Assembly (NCBI RefSeq): GCF_036880985.1
Contig: NZ_JBAJNO010000003.1
Span: forward strand, 124,001-188,000
From: Limibacter armeniacum
GTDB lineage: Bacteria; Bacteroidota; Bacteroidia; Cytophagales; Flammeovirgaceae
Direction: 5' to 3'
Length of the DNA: 64,000 nt
Below the pieces are notes generated by a model. It searched no databases and had not been told where the DNA came from. It saw only the letters and a program-made list of their open reading frames with translations. Position numbers and translations under genes: made by a program. Shown piece after piece: positions 34,801 through 43,247 of this stretch (positions are counted from its first letter, which is position 1; the number at the start of each line of letters is the position of its first letter).

Positions 34801-37626
34801 TTACTTGACCAACAACTTACCTTTCAGTACATCACCACTTGTACTGATATGGTAAATGTATAAGCCTGCATTCAAATGCTCAACTGACACAGCAGCCCGA
34901 TCAGACGACAGTACAGAATTGAGTACCTCTTGCCCGTTGATATTGTAAATGCAGATTCGGGCTTTTTCCTCCTCCAGTATTTTGGAATAGACATTAAGCC
35001 ACGCTGTGCGTTCCACTGGATTGGGGAATACCATAAAAGCCCGATCAGATAGGAAATAGGTATCCGCTGATTCTGACAGGATTTCCTCTCCATTTTCCAA
35101 CCGGACGACAGCCCTGTGAATATTCAAGCCCTGATTCGGTTGTGTATCCAAGAACCTAACCGTTGTGGATTCAGGTTTTACTGTGCCAATTGCGATAAAG
35201 CCTCCTTCTGTCATCCTCTCAAACTGCACATCCTTTACACCAAAGTATGTTCCCAATCCCACATTCAGGTATACGCCTTCTGTTCCATAATTTTCAGGAT
35301 AAAAAGAGGACAAGTAACAGCCGACACCTTGAGTTGCGTAATCAAAAGTGAGGCTTCGCAAAGGCATCATGCCATTCTCCAAAACAGGTTGAATTGAAAA
35401 GAGACTAGTGGGGTAATCTGCTTTTGCCAAGGTAACCGCTGTATCAGCAGTCTGAAGAATCTCGTCCATCCACACCGCTCCCAGTGTTTTGACTTTATAG
35501 TGGCTAGCCCCTGCTACCTGTCGCCATTGCAATCGAACGGAATCTGTACAATTAAAACCCACCTTTACCTGTTCAGGAGTCGAAATCAAGAAGGTATCCG
35601 TCTTATAGGATATGCCATCTACAAAAATTCTGGCAATAGCAGGCGTGGTCACTTCAGGAGATTCCCAACGGTAATAGCCTTTGGCAAGGTCTACCTCCTT
35701 CGCTATCAATGTCCAAGAGTCGCCATTGTTCACGCTGTACTCCAACCTTCCGGTAGTATTAGCCAAGGTACTCTTCCATCTGAAATACCCTACTGTTTCT
35801 CCATCAAAAGAAATATTGTCACTACCTGTCGGGTAATCCCACTCAAACGAATCTTTTATATCCCACTGATAAGCAATGTAAAAATCCTGATTCCCTTCTG
35901 TAACTTGGTAACCATTTACTGAAACCTTATAAGTACCTGCAACCGGAGTCTCTATGGTTATTTGCTCCACATTGTTCAGATGATCTTCCTTTCGTTCTGC
36001 TTTTGTCATTGCTGCAACAGCCGTAGGTGAAGTGTCCAATACCCAAGGCAACCATTCTTGCCAATCTGGTCCAGTCAATGTAAGGTCAAGGTCATTGATC
36101 AAGGCAATATTGGCATTGGCAGTTGCTGCAGGATCATTCCAGACTATGGTAACTTTTAGGTTGGTCGCATTTGCGGGCACATCAATCATAAATTCCTTAC
36201 GCTCATCCGTCGCCACTGCTCCAGCAAGAAACTTGTCCCCTCTCAGGTTTTCCAACGTTCGGTAACCATCCACACCACCATATCCCGTGATATAGTCAAT
36301 TCCTTCTGCACCCTCATCCTTTGCACTGTTGATCAATAAGGCTTTCAATAAAGCGGAGGCTGGCAAGGTTCCTTCTTTTTCCTTATAAGACTGCTGCAAC
36401 AAGATGGACAGTCCTGATACCAATGCAGCTGAATTGGATGAACCCGAAGTACTGTAGGTAACCAGTTCAGGTTTTAGGCGACCATCATGTGCCGGTCCTC
36501 TTGACACAAAAGGGACAATGCGCCCGATCGTATCCACTGAAGCAACACTCAAGGTATTTTTTGACATCTTGAAGTTTCCCGAAATATTCGCCATCTCTGA
36601 TATATCTGTATATGCTCCGTCAGAACTGGTTTCCAAGCCCAGATTTCCTGCTGAAAATACATGCAGAATTGTTGGGTTCTGATGGGCACTGATATCAAAT
36701 GCTTCAGCCAATACACCATAGAAGTTTTCGATCTCTGTTCCATAAGAATGGTTTTGAACACTGACTCCAAGACTTGTATAATCCTCATCAGCATCTGGCA
36801 TGACATCCTCAAAACCTGAAGAAGTAAGAGTAGCTGCCCAGGCTACGCCCTTTCCGGTAACGAATGAGTTTCCTGCCCCTGCCGCAATGGTAGCCATGTC
36901 CGTTGCATGGCTGCTCACCTCTCCTTCTTCGAGACCTGAAGGCTTGATTCTTCCCTTCAAGTCAATGTCCTCCATATTGAAACGGGGCTCTTGAATAGAG
37001 ATCACCATATTTTCGCCATTCAACTCAGGATAAAAATGATGCACCTTATTAATGGTATTGGGGTTGAAATTCAAATCAAGGACTCTGCTCTCTGTTTGTG
37101 GCGTACGTGATTCCAAACCAGCATAGGTCACTTCCTCCAAAGGCAGTACTTTTTCCTCTAGAGTTTTCTGATTACAGCTAACGGAAATAATGTTCCCTTT
37201 CCTATTAGCTTCCAAGCCCAAAGCCTGAAGCTGTTGAAGCGTCTTCGAGGCATCGGTTGACTTTAGTGTAAAAATCTTTTCAATGTCTTCTTTTTTAGGT
37301 TGGCCTAAGAGGCTTGAAGAGAGCTTCCAACGATGATTTGCTTGCCAGATTCTGTCTTCAAAAGCTGAAACGGGTACACCTTTTACAATAGCAGTCTGGT
37401 GATCCAGCTGACGAATAACTGTCAATCCCTTTGATTGGAGTTCCTTCTTGCTTTCGTCAGGTTTCAAACGTAGAAGATAATACTGTTGTGTGTTTTTAAG
37501 GCTTGTCTGCGATTTGTCATTTTCAAAGGCTTTTCTCCATTTTTCAGCGTGTTGAGCCATGGACAGATTAGAAAAAAACAGGACAGCCGCTAGTAGCAGG
37601 TAAGTGTAGCAGTTTAATTTTACCAT
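34801..37626 (-). CDS. S8-family peptidase-like protein with T9SS sorting tail
   Basis: A 941-residue exported protein. The ATG at 37626 (MVKLNCYTYLLLAAVLFFSN) gives a good signal peptide. An in-frame TTG five codons earlier is less likely. The subtilase domain spans about 185-490: His in SSHATDMATIAAG, Asn in HVFSAGNLG, and Ser in TSGSSNSAALVSG. Where the catalytic Asp is expected (usually DTG after a hydrophobic strand) the sequence reads VISIQEPRF, with Gln-Glu in place of Asp. Beta-sandwich domains follow (P-proprotein-like near 500-580), then Ig/FN3-like modules and a T9SS tail (VFPNPVERTAWLNV, LNAGLYIYHI). It probably forms an operon with the amidase gene 34 bp downstream. Confidence 0.88.
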   Translation of the reverse strand: MVKLNCYTYLLLAAVLFFSNLSMAQHAEKWRKAFENDKSQTSLKNTQQYYLLRLKPDESKKELQSKGLTVIRQLDHQTAIVKGVPVSAFEDRIWQANHRWKLSSSLLGQPKKEDIEKIFTLKSTDASKTLQQLQALGLEANRKGNIISVSCNQKTLEEKVLPLEEVTYAGLESRTPQTESRVLDLNFNPNTINKVHHFYPELNGENMVISIQEPRFNMEDIDLKGRIKPSGLEEGEVSSHATDMATIAAGAGNSFVTGKGVAWAATLTSSGFEDVMPDADEDYTSLGVSVQNHSYGTEIENFYGVLAEAFDISAHQNPTILHVFSAGNLGLETSSDGAYTDISEMANISGNFKMSKNTLSVASVDTIGRIVPFVSRGPAHDGRLKPELVTYSTSGSSNSAALVSGLSILLQQSYKEKEGTLPASALLKALLINSAKDEGAEGIDYITGYGGVDGYRTLENLRGDKFLAGAVATDERKEFMIDVPANATNLKVTIVWNDPAATANANIALINDLDLTLTGPDWQEWLPWVLDTSPTAVAAMTKAERKEDHLNNVEQITIETPVAGTYKVSVNGYQVTEGNQDFYIAYQWDIKDSFEWDYPTGSDNISFDGETVGYFRWKSTLANTTGRLEYSVNNGDSWTLIAKEVDLAKGYYRWESPEVTTPAIARIFVDGISYKTDTFLISTPEQVKVGFNCTDSVRLQWRQVAGASHYKVKTLGAVWMDEILQTADTAVTLAKADYPTSLFSIQPVLENGMMPLRSLTFDYATQGVGCYLSSFYPENYGTEGVYLNVGLGTYFGVKDVQFERMTEGGFIAIGTVKPESTTVRFLDTQPNQGLNIHRAVVRLENGEEILSESADTYFLSDRAFMVFPNPVERTAWLNVYSKILEEEKARICIYNINGQEVLNSVLSSDRAAVSVEHLNAGLYIYHISTSGDVLKGKLLVK

Positions 37627-37833
37627 AAAAAATTTTGTCAAAGTAGCAGTTTAGGAGTTTAAATATTATTGGTTGTATGTTCAATATTACAAGTTAATTA
37701 TAAAATCAATAAACTGATTTTCAAACTTTTGTTTGGTGATTTAAAAAAGAATATTTATAATTATACTTACTAAAGTCCTACTAACACGCAAGAGATCCTT
37801 TGGATCAATTTTTATTTCTAATTCAAAACCAAA

Positions 37834-38685
37834 TTGAAACAACTTAATTCCAATTCAATTTTTGTGTTCATCCTTATGGTGGCACTAACAGTCGTATCAT
37901 GTAAAGAAAACGACGAAACAGCTCCAAACCCAACCGCTCAAATTCCACAGGAAACAATCGCTCAATTCGAAGAATTGGGTTTTGATGCAAGTGACATCCG
38001 CATGTCGGATAATCTTGAACTGTTGGATCCATCTTTGGAAGGCGGTAACTATGTGCTGGAGAATGATATTATCATTACCCCAGCCAACCTTGACAAAATG
38101 CTTAAAAGTAGCATTTATCACACTGGTGTCGTAGGCGAACAATACCGTACTACCAACTTGGTAAGTAGCCCACGTACCATCAACATCATTGGCTACACTG
38201 GCGGAAGCAATGCTTTGGATCAAACAATGACCACCGCACTTCAAATGGCTGTAGCTAACTACAATGCGTTGAATATTGGACTTAATTTCACCCTTACTTA
38301 CGGTACTAACTATACAGCTTATGATATAGTAGTATATAGAGTAAGTGGTAGCGGCGGTGGATCTGCAGGCTTCCCTAGTGGAGGTGATCCTTACCAATTC
38401 GTTCAAATTCAGTCTGGTACAAGCAACTATGGTACTGACGTAGTAGAACATGTGATGACTCACGAAATCGGTCACGCACTAGGACTTCGTCATACTGATT
38501 ATTTCAACCGTTCACTTTCTTGCGGCTCAGGCGGCAACGAAGGTAGCTCAGGCGTTGGAGCAATCCACATCCCTGGCACACCAACTGGCTTTGATGCTAA
38601 TTCTGTTATGCTTTCTTGCTTCAGCTCAAGCGAGAGCGGAGAGTTTGGCGCATATGACATCACAGCCCTAGAGTACCTGTACTAA
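37834..38685 (+). CDS. M57-type metalloprotease (HEIGH), lipoprotein
   Basis: A 283-residue exported protease-like protein. The zinc motif is HEIGHALGLRHTDY near residue 210, the HEIGH version of HExxHxxGxxH. The N-terminus (KQLNSNSIFVFILMVALTVVSC) is a lipoprotein signal with lipobox VVSC. No ATG stands in front of it. The frame starts at a TTG (37834), while the first ATG lies inside the hydrophobic stretch, so TTG initiation is the best reading. The mature part begins with an acidic low-complexity linker. It is divergent from the T9SS subtilase gene and has its own terminator. Confidence 0.85.
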   Translation: MKQLNSNSIFVFILMVALTVVSCKENDETAPNPTAQIPQETIAQFEELGFDASDIRMSDNLELLDPSLEGGNYVLENDIIITPANLDKMLKSSIYHTGVVGEQYRTTNLVSSPRTINIIGYTGGSNALDQTMTTALQMAVANYNALNIGLNFTLTYGTNYTAYDIVVYRVSGSGGGSAGFPSGGDPYQFVQIQSGTSNYGTDVVEHVMTHEIGHALGLRHTDYFNRSLSCGSGGNEGSSGVGAIHIPGTPTGFDANSVMLSCFSSSESGEFGAYDITALEYLY

Positions 38686-38739
38686 CCTTTCATTAAGTAC
38701 TGCTCTTAAATTTTATTGAACACAGTAGGACTTTGTAGA

Positions 38740-38781
38740 CAAAGCCACCGCTTGCATAAAGCAAGGGTGGCTTTTGTTTTT
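38740..38781 (+). terminator. Terminator of the metalloprotease gene
   Basis: A long stem (CAAAGCCACC-g-CTTGC with GCAAG-g-GTGGCTTTTG) around ATAAA, followed by TTTTTG. It is about 55 bp after the stop codon. Confidence 0.9.
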
Positions 38782-38828
38782 GAATAAAGATTTGAGAAGA
38801 TTATTTTTGAGCATACTGAAAACAACAT

Positions 38829-39401
38829 ATGATGATAACAATGTATAACACTCAATGGCTAACCGACAGGTTTGATCAAGGGGAGTCAGTGGAATACCTT
38901 TTTTTCTGGGGACATTCAAAAGGAAAAAAAGAGATAGGTAATTTTATTTTCAGCCAATGGTTTGAAAGCCCATTTACTGTTGAAGGCATCACGTACAAAA
39001 CAGCAGAGCACTGGATGATGGCTAAGAAGGCTGAACTTTTTGATAACCATGATCTGATTGACCAAATTATCAATGCTGGCCACCCTCAAGAAGCCAAGAA
39101 ACTAGGTAGAAAGGTAACTGGTTTTGATAAAGATGTATGGGACAAACATTGCTTTGAGATTGTGAAGCAGGGTAATATCCATAAGTTCAGTCAGCACGAA
39201 GCAATGAAAGCTTACTTGTTGTCAACAAAGGATAAGGTGATTGTAGAGGCAAGTCCATATGACAATATTTGGGGAATCGGATTGGCTAAAACAGCTCCGA
39301 ATATCGAAAACCCTCATACATGGAAAGGCTTGAACCTATTAGGCTTTGCCTTGATGGCAGCAAGAGATTTTTTAAATTCTTCAGATACTTCTGACCGTTA
39401 G
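38829..39401 (+). CDS. NADAR family protein (YbiA-like)
   Basis: A 190-residue cytoplasmic protein of the NADAR superfamily. Characteristic segments are LFFWGHSKG near residue 25, NFIFSQWFESPFTVEG, YKTAEHWMMAKKAELF (aromatic and Glu active-site residues), GRKVTGFDKDVWDKH, EASPYDNIWGIGLAK and WKGLNLLGFALMAARD. Members act on ADP-ribosylated or riboflavin-pathway metabolites. The E. coli homologue YbiA is an N-glycosidase affecting swarming and riboflavin intermediates. The start is one of three close ATGs (38829, 38832, 38841). There is no operon partner. Confidence 0.92.
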   Translation: MMITMYNTQWLTDRFDQGESVEYLFFWGHSKGKKEIGNFIFSQWFESPFTVEGITYKTAEHWMMAKKAELFDNHDLIDQIINAGHPQEAKKLGRKVTGFDKDVWDKHCFEIVKQGNIHKFSQHEAMKAYLLSTKDKVIVEASPYDNIWGIGLAKTAPNIENPHTWKGLNLLGFALMAARDFLNSSDTSDR

Positions 39402-39422
39402 TTGAAAATTAAATTTTAGTGC

Positions 39423-39452
39423 AAAAAAAGAGTCGGAAAACTGTTCCGACTC
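39423..39452 (-). terminator. Terminator of the DEAD-box helicase gene
   Basis: On the minus strand the 9-bp stem GAGTCGGAA / TTCCGACTC with a 5-nt loop is followed by TTTTTTT (complement of 39423-39429). It follows the helicase stop at 39461 directly. Confidence 0.92.
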
Positions 39453-39460
39453 CTAATATT

Positions 39461-40783
39461 TTACTTTGCCTCAGCTACTTTCAACTTCAGCTTTTTCACT
39501 CGTTCATTTTTCAAAAGCTTGAGCACTTCATCCAGTTTTTCCCTCTTAATGGCCGCATAACTGGCAAAGTCCTTTATCTCAATCAGCCCTACTTCCTCTC
39601 TTGAGAGTTTCCCTTTTTTAGCAAGTAACCCCATGATATCAATCTTGTTGATCTTTTGCTTTTTGCCTCCAGAAAAATAAATCGTGACCCATTCAGGATT
39701 TTCGGGTAACGTTACCAACTCTGGCATTTGCAGCCACTCCAATTGGGAGGTTACATATGCAGGGATTTCCTCCTCTTCCGAACAAACCAGATAGGCTTTT
39801 CCCTCTGCATGCATCCTTGCCGTACGACCATTGCGATGCGTGTAAGCCTCTTCTGACTGTGGCAGCTGGTAATGAATAATATGCTTGATCTCAGGGATAT
39901 CAAGTCCTCTTGATGCCAAATCTGTCGTTAGCAGCAACTTAACACTTCCATTTCTAAACTTCATCAATGCCCTTTCACGCATATCCTGCTCTAGTCCTCC
40001 ATGAAAGCTGTCAAACACCAGCTCGTGTGACTTTAAGTGTTCCCCGATTCTATCGACAGCAGCACGGTGGTTACAGAAAATCAAGGCTGGTTCATTATTC
40101 ATCAAACCCAAAAGGTGAAGCAAGGCTTCCAACTTGTCATTTCCTTCCGCTTTCAAGGCATGCAAAGTCAGTCCTTTTGGTTTTTCTTCTGTCAGGAAGT
40201 TCAACTCCTTAGGGTCTTGCATTCCCACAAATGCAGGTATCTCTACCGCCTGTGTAGCAGAAGTCAAAATACGTTGCAAGTTTGTAGTAGGCAGTTGTCC
40301 AATAATACTGTCCATATCCTGCCAAAAACCAAACTCCAACGCCTTGTCAAACTCGTCCAGTACAAGGGTGTGAATTGTATCCGTTGTAAAGCTTTCTCTC
40401 CTTAAATGCTCTTCCAGTCTACCCGGTGTTCCGACCAAAACCGCAGGGGCTTCGGACATACTTTTCAATTCCGTAGAGATCGAATGTCCTCCATAGGCAC
40501 TCATCACCTTGAATCCAGTTCGCATACCTCTGAATACCTGCTCAATCTGCAATGCCAACTCCCGTGAAGGCACCATCACCAATGCTTGAACACCTTTCAC
40601 TTCAGCATCCAGTCTTCTCAATACTGGAAGCAAAAATCCTACAGTCTTGCCTGACCCTGTTGGAGATAACAGTATCACATCCTGATCTGTGGCAGTGGCT
40701 TCGAGTGCAGCTTCCTGCATTTGGTTAAGGGAAACAATATCAAGTGCTTCCCAAGCTGATTGCAGATTATTGTTATTTTTCAT
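39461..40783 (-). CDS. DEAD-box ATP-dependent RNA helicase, DbpA-like
   Basis: A 440-residue RNA helicase. Visible motifs: Q-motif (SLNQMQEAAL), motif I SPTGSGKT, Ia PSRELALQ, Ib TPGRLEEH, motif II as DEFD instead of DEAD, motif III SAT, and motif VI HRNGRTARM. The C-terminal 75 residues (EWVTIYFSGGKKQKINKIDIMGLLAKKG) match the DbpA-type RNA-binding domain that recognises 23S rRNA hairpin 92, so a role in large-subunit ribosome assembly is likely. The DEFD change is tolerated in some family members. It is monocistronic, with a terminator. Confidence 0.93.
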   Translation of the reverse strand: MKNNNNLQSAWEALDIVSLNQMQEAALEATATDQDVILLSPTGSGKTVGFLLPVLRRLDAEVKGVQALVMVPSRELALQIEQVFRGMRTGFKVMSAYGGHSISTELKSMSEAPAVLVGTPGRLEEHLRRESFTTDTIHTLVLDEFDKALEFGFWQDMDSIIGQLPTTNLQRILTSATQAVEIPAFVGMQDPKELNFLTEEKPKGLTLHALKAEGNDKLEALLHLLGLMNNEPALIFCNHRAAVDRIGEHLKSHELVFDSFHGGLEQDMRERALMKFRNGSVKLLLTTDLASRGLDIPEIKHIIHYQLPQSEEAYTHRNGRTARMHAEGKAYLVCSEEEEIPAYVTSQLEWLQMPELVTLPENPEWVTIYFSGGKKQKINKIDIMGLLAKKGKLSREEVGLIEIKDFASYAAIKREKLDEVLKLLKNERVKKLKLKVAEAK

Positions 40784-40926
40784 GGTGCAAAGGTAAAGAG
40801 ATTGACCATAATAATTGTGTAAAAACTATGATCTACCCTCTTCCTCAATTAAAAAATAACACTGTAGAGAAGGAAACCATGATAGAAATGCTTCGTAAAT
40901 AATTAAAATCTAACTAACTTCTCGAC

Positions 40927-41301
40927 ATGCGCCGAACTATAACTTTTTCAATAGCTGCCGTATGGATTGCCAACGGTCTTTTTTGTAAAATGCTGAACTT
41001 TGTACCTCGACACAAAGAAATTGTAGCAGAAATACTGGGACACTCGCATGCCCCTGCCCTCACTTTTATGATTGGAATGGCTGAAGTAGTCATGGCTGTT
41101 TGGATTCTCAGTGGTTTTAAATCCAAAATGAATGCCCTGATTCAAATGGCTGTGGTACTTACCATGAATATTATTGAAGTGACAGCTGTACCACACCTAT
41201 TACTTTGGGGAAGGTTAAACATGCTGTTTGCCTTACTGTTTGTGCTAATGGTTTATATCAATGAATTTGTTTTGAATCGAGAGGTCACTCAAAACCTGTA
41301 A
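40927..41301 (+). CDS. DoxX-like membrane protein
   Basis: A 124-residue protein with four predicted transmembrane helices, of the DoxX_3 type. Typical segments are AAVWIANGLFCKMLNFVPRH, GMAEVVMAVWIL and VTAVPHLLLWGRLNM. Its role is unknown. DoxX-like proteins are linked to quinone or redox functions in the membrane. It is the first gene of a tight plus-strand operon. The next gene starts 2 bp after its stop. Confidence 0.85.
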   Translation: MRRTITFSIAAVWIANGLFCKMLNFVPRHKEIVAEILGHSHAPALTFMIGMAEVVMAVWILSGFKSKMNALIQMAVVLTMNIIEVTAVPHLLLWGRLNMLFALLFVLMVYINEFVLNREVTQNL

Positions 41302-41303
41302 CG

Positions 41304-42044
41304 ATGCTATCATTACTGAAAAACCACCCTTTTGCCGTAGAGGCATTTTTTGACTGTTCTACAGTACTCACTTTTGCGATTCCCAAGGAGCAGCTTCAAC
41401 ACCTTTTGCCCCCTTGCCTGGCATTGGATACCTATCAGGATAAATGGGCTTTTGTGGCTGTTGCCATGGTGCAAACAAAAGGGCTAAGACCAAAAGGATT
41501 TCCTAAAGTTATGGGGAATGATTTCTTTCTGATCGGTTACAGGATATTTGTTACCTATATCAATAACAAAGGGAAAAGACTACGGGGATTGTACATTATC
41601 AAATCTGAAACGGATAAGTCGAAAATGCAGGTGATGGGGAATATTTTTACTCATTACAATTACCATAAAACCGATATTCAGACTGAGCGAAATAAAGACC
41701 ATACACGTTTCACATCCGTTCATTCAGGTTTAGATATAGCATACAGCCATAGTCAGGAAGCGATTGAATTACCGTCTTATTCCCCTTTTACGGATTGGAA
41801 AACTGCCAGAAGGTTTGCAGGCCCATTGCCTTTTACCTTCACTTATAGCCCAAAGAAAAACAAGGTGCTGATTATTGAAGGAGTCAGGCAACATTGGCAA
41901 CCCCAACCTATCAAGGTGCTTCAGTACAAGTTGGACAATCTTGAACCACTCATTGGAAAAGGGGCTATACTTGCCAGTGCTTTCAAGGTGGAGAATATTC
42001 CCTATTACTGGAAAAAAGGAAAAGTTGAAATATGGAACAGGTAA
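41304..42044 (+). CDS. DUF2071-type protein
   Basis: A 246-residue protein matching DUF2071/YqjF-like proteins, whose fold resembles acetoacetate decarboxylase. Visible are FAIPKEQLQHLLPPCLALDTY, WAFVAVAMVQTKGLRPKG (residues about 47-64) and RIFVTYINNKGKRLRGLYIIKS. No catalytic Lys can be assigned with certainty. It is second in the DoxX-DUF2071-methyltransferase-membrane protein operon. Its 3' end overlaps the next gene by 13 bp. Confidence 0.8.
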   Translation: MLSLLKNHPFAVEAFFDCSTVLTFAIPKEQLQHLLPPCLALDTYQDKWAFVAVAMVQTKGLRPKGFPKVMGNDFFLIGYRIFVTYINNKGKRLRGLYIIKSETDKSKMQVMGNIFTHYNYHKTDIQTERNKDHTRFTSVHSGLDIAYSHSQEAIELPSYSPFTDWKTARRFAGPLPFTFTYSPKKNKVLIIEGVRQHWQPQPIKVLQYKLDNLEPLIGKGAILASAFKVENIPYYWKKGKVEIWNR

Positions 42045-42796
42045 GGAAACCCTTTCAGGGAACATGGAATATTATTCGGTTTAACTGGCATTTTTATGTA
42101 ATAGCTATCATCATCCTAATCGGATTACAAATACTTAAAAGCCAATCGGAAATCGTAGCGCCTCATTATCTTCAAACAATCTCTTTGCTTGTGATAAGCT
42201 CAATCGTGATTTCATTATTTGTTTCTTCTTATATCTATGACTTTTCTGACTTATATAAACTCAATTGGCTTAATACCCTTGATCAAGATAAGTCTCTGAA
42301 TATTATCAATATCCATGCGGGTTTTGATGAAACCAGCTTACTGCTAAAACAAAAATTTCAACAGGCAAACCTTACCGTTTTCGATTTCTATGACCCTCTG
42401 AAACATACCGAAATATCAATCAAAAGGGCTCGAAAAGTTTATTCTCCGTATGAGGGAACACAAACCGTGATGACTACTGACTTACCATTAGCAGAAAAGT
42501 CAATTGATCAGGTATTTACGCTCCTTTCTGCACACGAGATCAGAAACAAAAAAGAACGGGTTCGGTTCTTTCGGGAACTCTATCGGGCTCTTAAACCTGA
42601 TGGGAAAATAACTGTCACTGAACACCTACAGGATACTGCCAATTTTTTAGCCTATAATATTGGCTTCCTCCATTTCCATTCCCGAAAAACATGGTTAGAC
42701 ACCTTCAGAGCTGCCGGCTTAGAAGTTGTTGAAGAATTTAAGATCACGCCTTTTATCACCACTTTTATCTTGCAGAAGTATGGCACTACAACTTAA
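42032..42796 (+). CDS. Membrane-anchored SAM-dependent methyltransferase-like protein
   Basis: A 254-residue protein. Two hydrophobic helices (FYVIAIIILIGLQIL and ISLLVISSIVISLFVSSYIY) anchor it. The C-terminal part has a class I methyltransferase layout: a motif I-like strand (LNIINIHAGFDETS, where the glycine-rich loop is reduced), an acidic end of strand 2 (LTVFDFYD), motif IV area (LPLAEKSIDQVFTLLSAHEI) and LYRALKPDGKITVTEHL. The weak motif I leaves SAM binding uncertain. It overlaps both neighbours, so translation is likely coupled. The substrate is not known. Confidence 0.78.
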   Translation: MEQVRKPFQGTWNIIRFNWHFYVIAIIILIGLQILKSQSEIVAPHYLQTISLLVISSIVISLFVSSYIYDFSDLYKLNWLNTLDQDKSLNIINIHAGFDETSLLLKQKFQQANLTVFDFYDPLKHTEISIKRARKVYSPYEGTQTVMTTDLPLAEKSIDQVFTLLSAHEIRNKKERVRFFRELYRALKPDGKITVTEHLQDTANFLAYNIGFLHFHSRKTWLDTFRAAGLEVVEEFKITPFITTFILQKYGTTT

Positions 42797-43175
42797 AATA
42801 ATCGGTATATTACTCATTGTCCTTTCCGCAATACACGTGGTATTTCCCAGATACTTTAACTGGAAAGAAGAGTTTCATCAGGTTAGCCTGATTAATAGGC
42901 AAATGATGTATATCCATACGTTCTTTATTGCCTTTGTTGTACTGCTGATGGGATTACTTTGCCTAACCTCCTCTGATGAACTGACAGGGACTTCCCTTGG
43001 AAAAAAGGTGGCGCTTGGACTCTCTGTCTTCTGGTCTTTTCGCCTCTTATTTCAGTTTTTTGGGTACTCTTCAAGGCTATGGAAGGGGAAATGGTTTGAA
43101 ACGTCAGTCCATGTCCTATTCTCTATTCTGTGGGTTTATTTGAGTGTAGTGTTTGGGGTTGTATATTTATATTGA
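42780..43175 (+). CDS. Small four-helix membrane protein
   Basis: A 131-residue protein with four hydrophobic segments (IIGILLIVLSAIHVV, TFFIAFVVLLMGLLCL, ALGLSVFWSFRLLFQFFG, VLFSILWVYLSVVFGVVYLY). No family is recognised. A conserved-looking block is FPRYFNWKEEFHQVSLINRQ between helices 1 and 2. The ATG at 42780 overlaps the methyltransferase gene by 17 bp and gives the natural start. An extension to 42726 has no hydrophobic lead-in. It is the last gene of the four-gene overlap operon. Confidence 0.75.
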   Translation: MALQLKIIGILLIVLSAIHVVFPRYFNWKEEFHQVSLINRQMMYIHTFFIAFVVLLMGLLCLTSSDELTGTSLGKKVALGLSVFWSFRLLFQFFGYSSRLWKGKWFETSVHVLFSILWVYLSVVFGVVYLY

Positions 43176-43247
43176 ATGATCTTCAATATTTCTAACCATC
43201 TATCTCTCTGTTCAGAGAGACGTCAACCTTAAAACTTGCTACTACGG

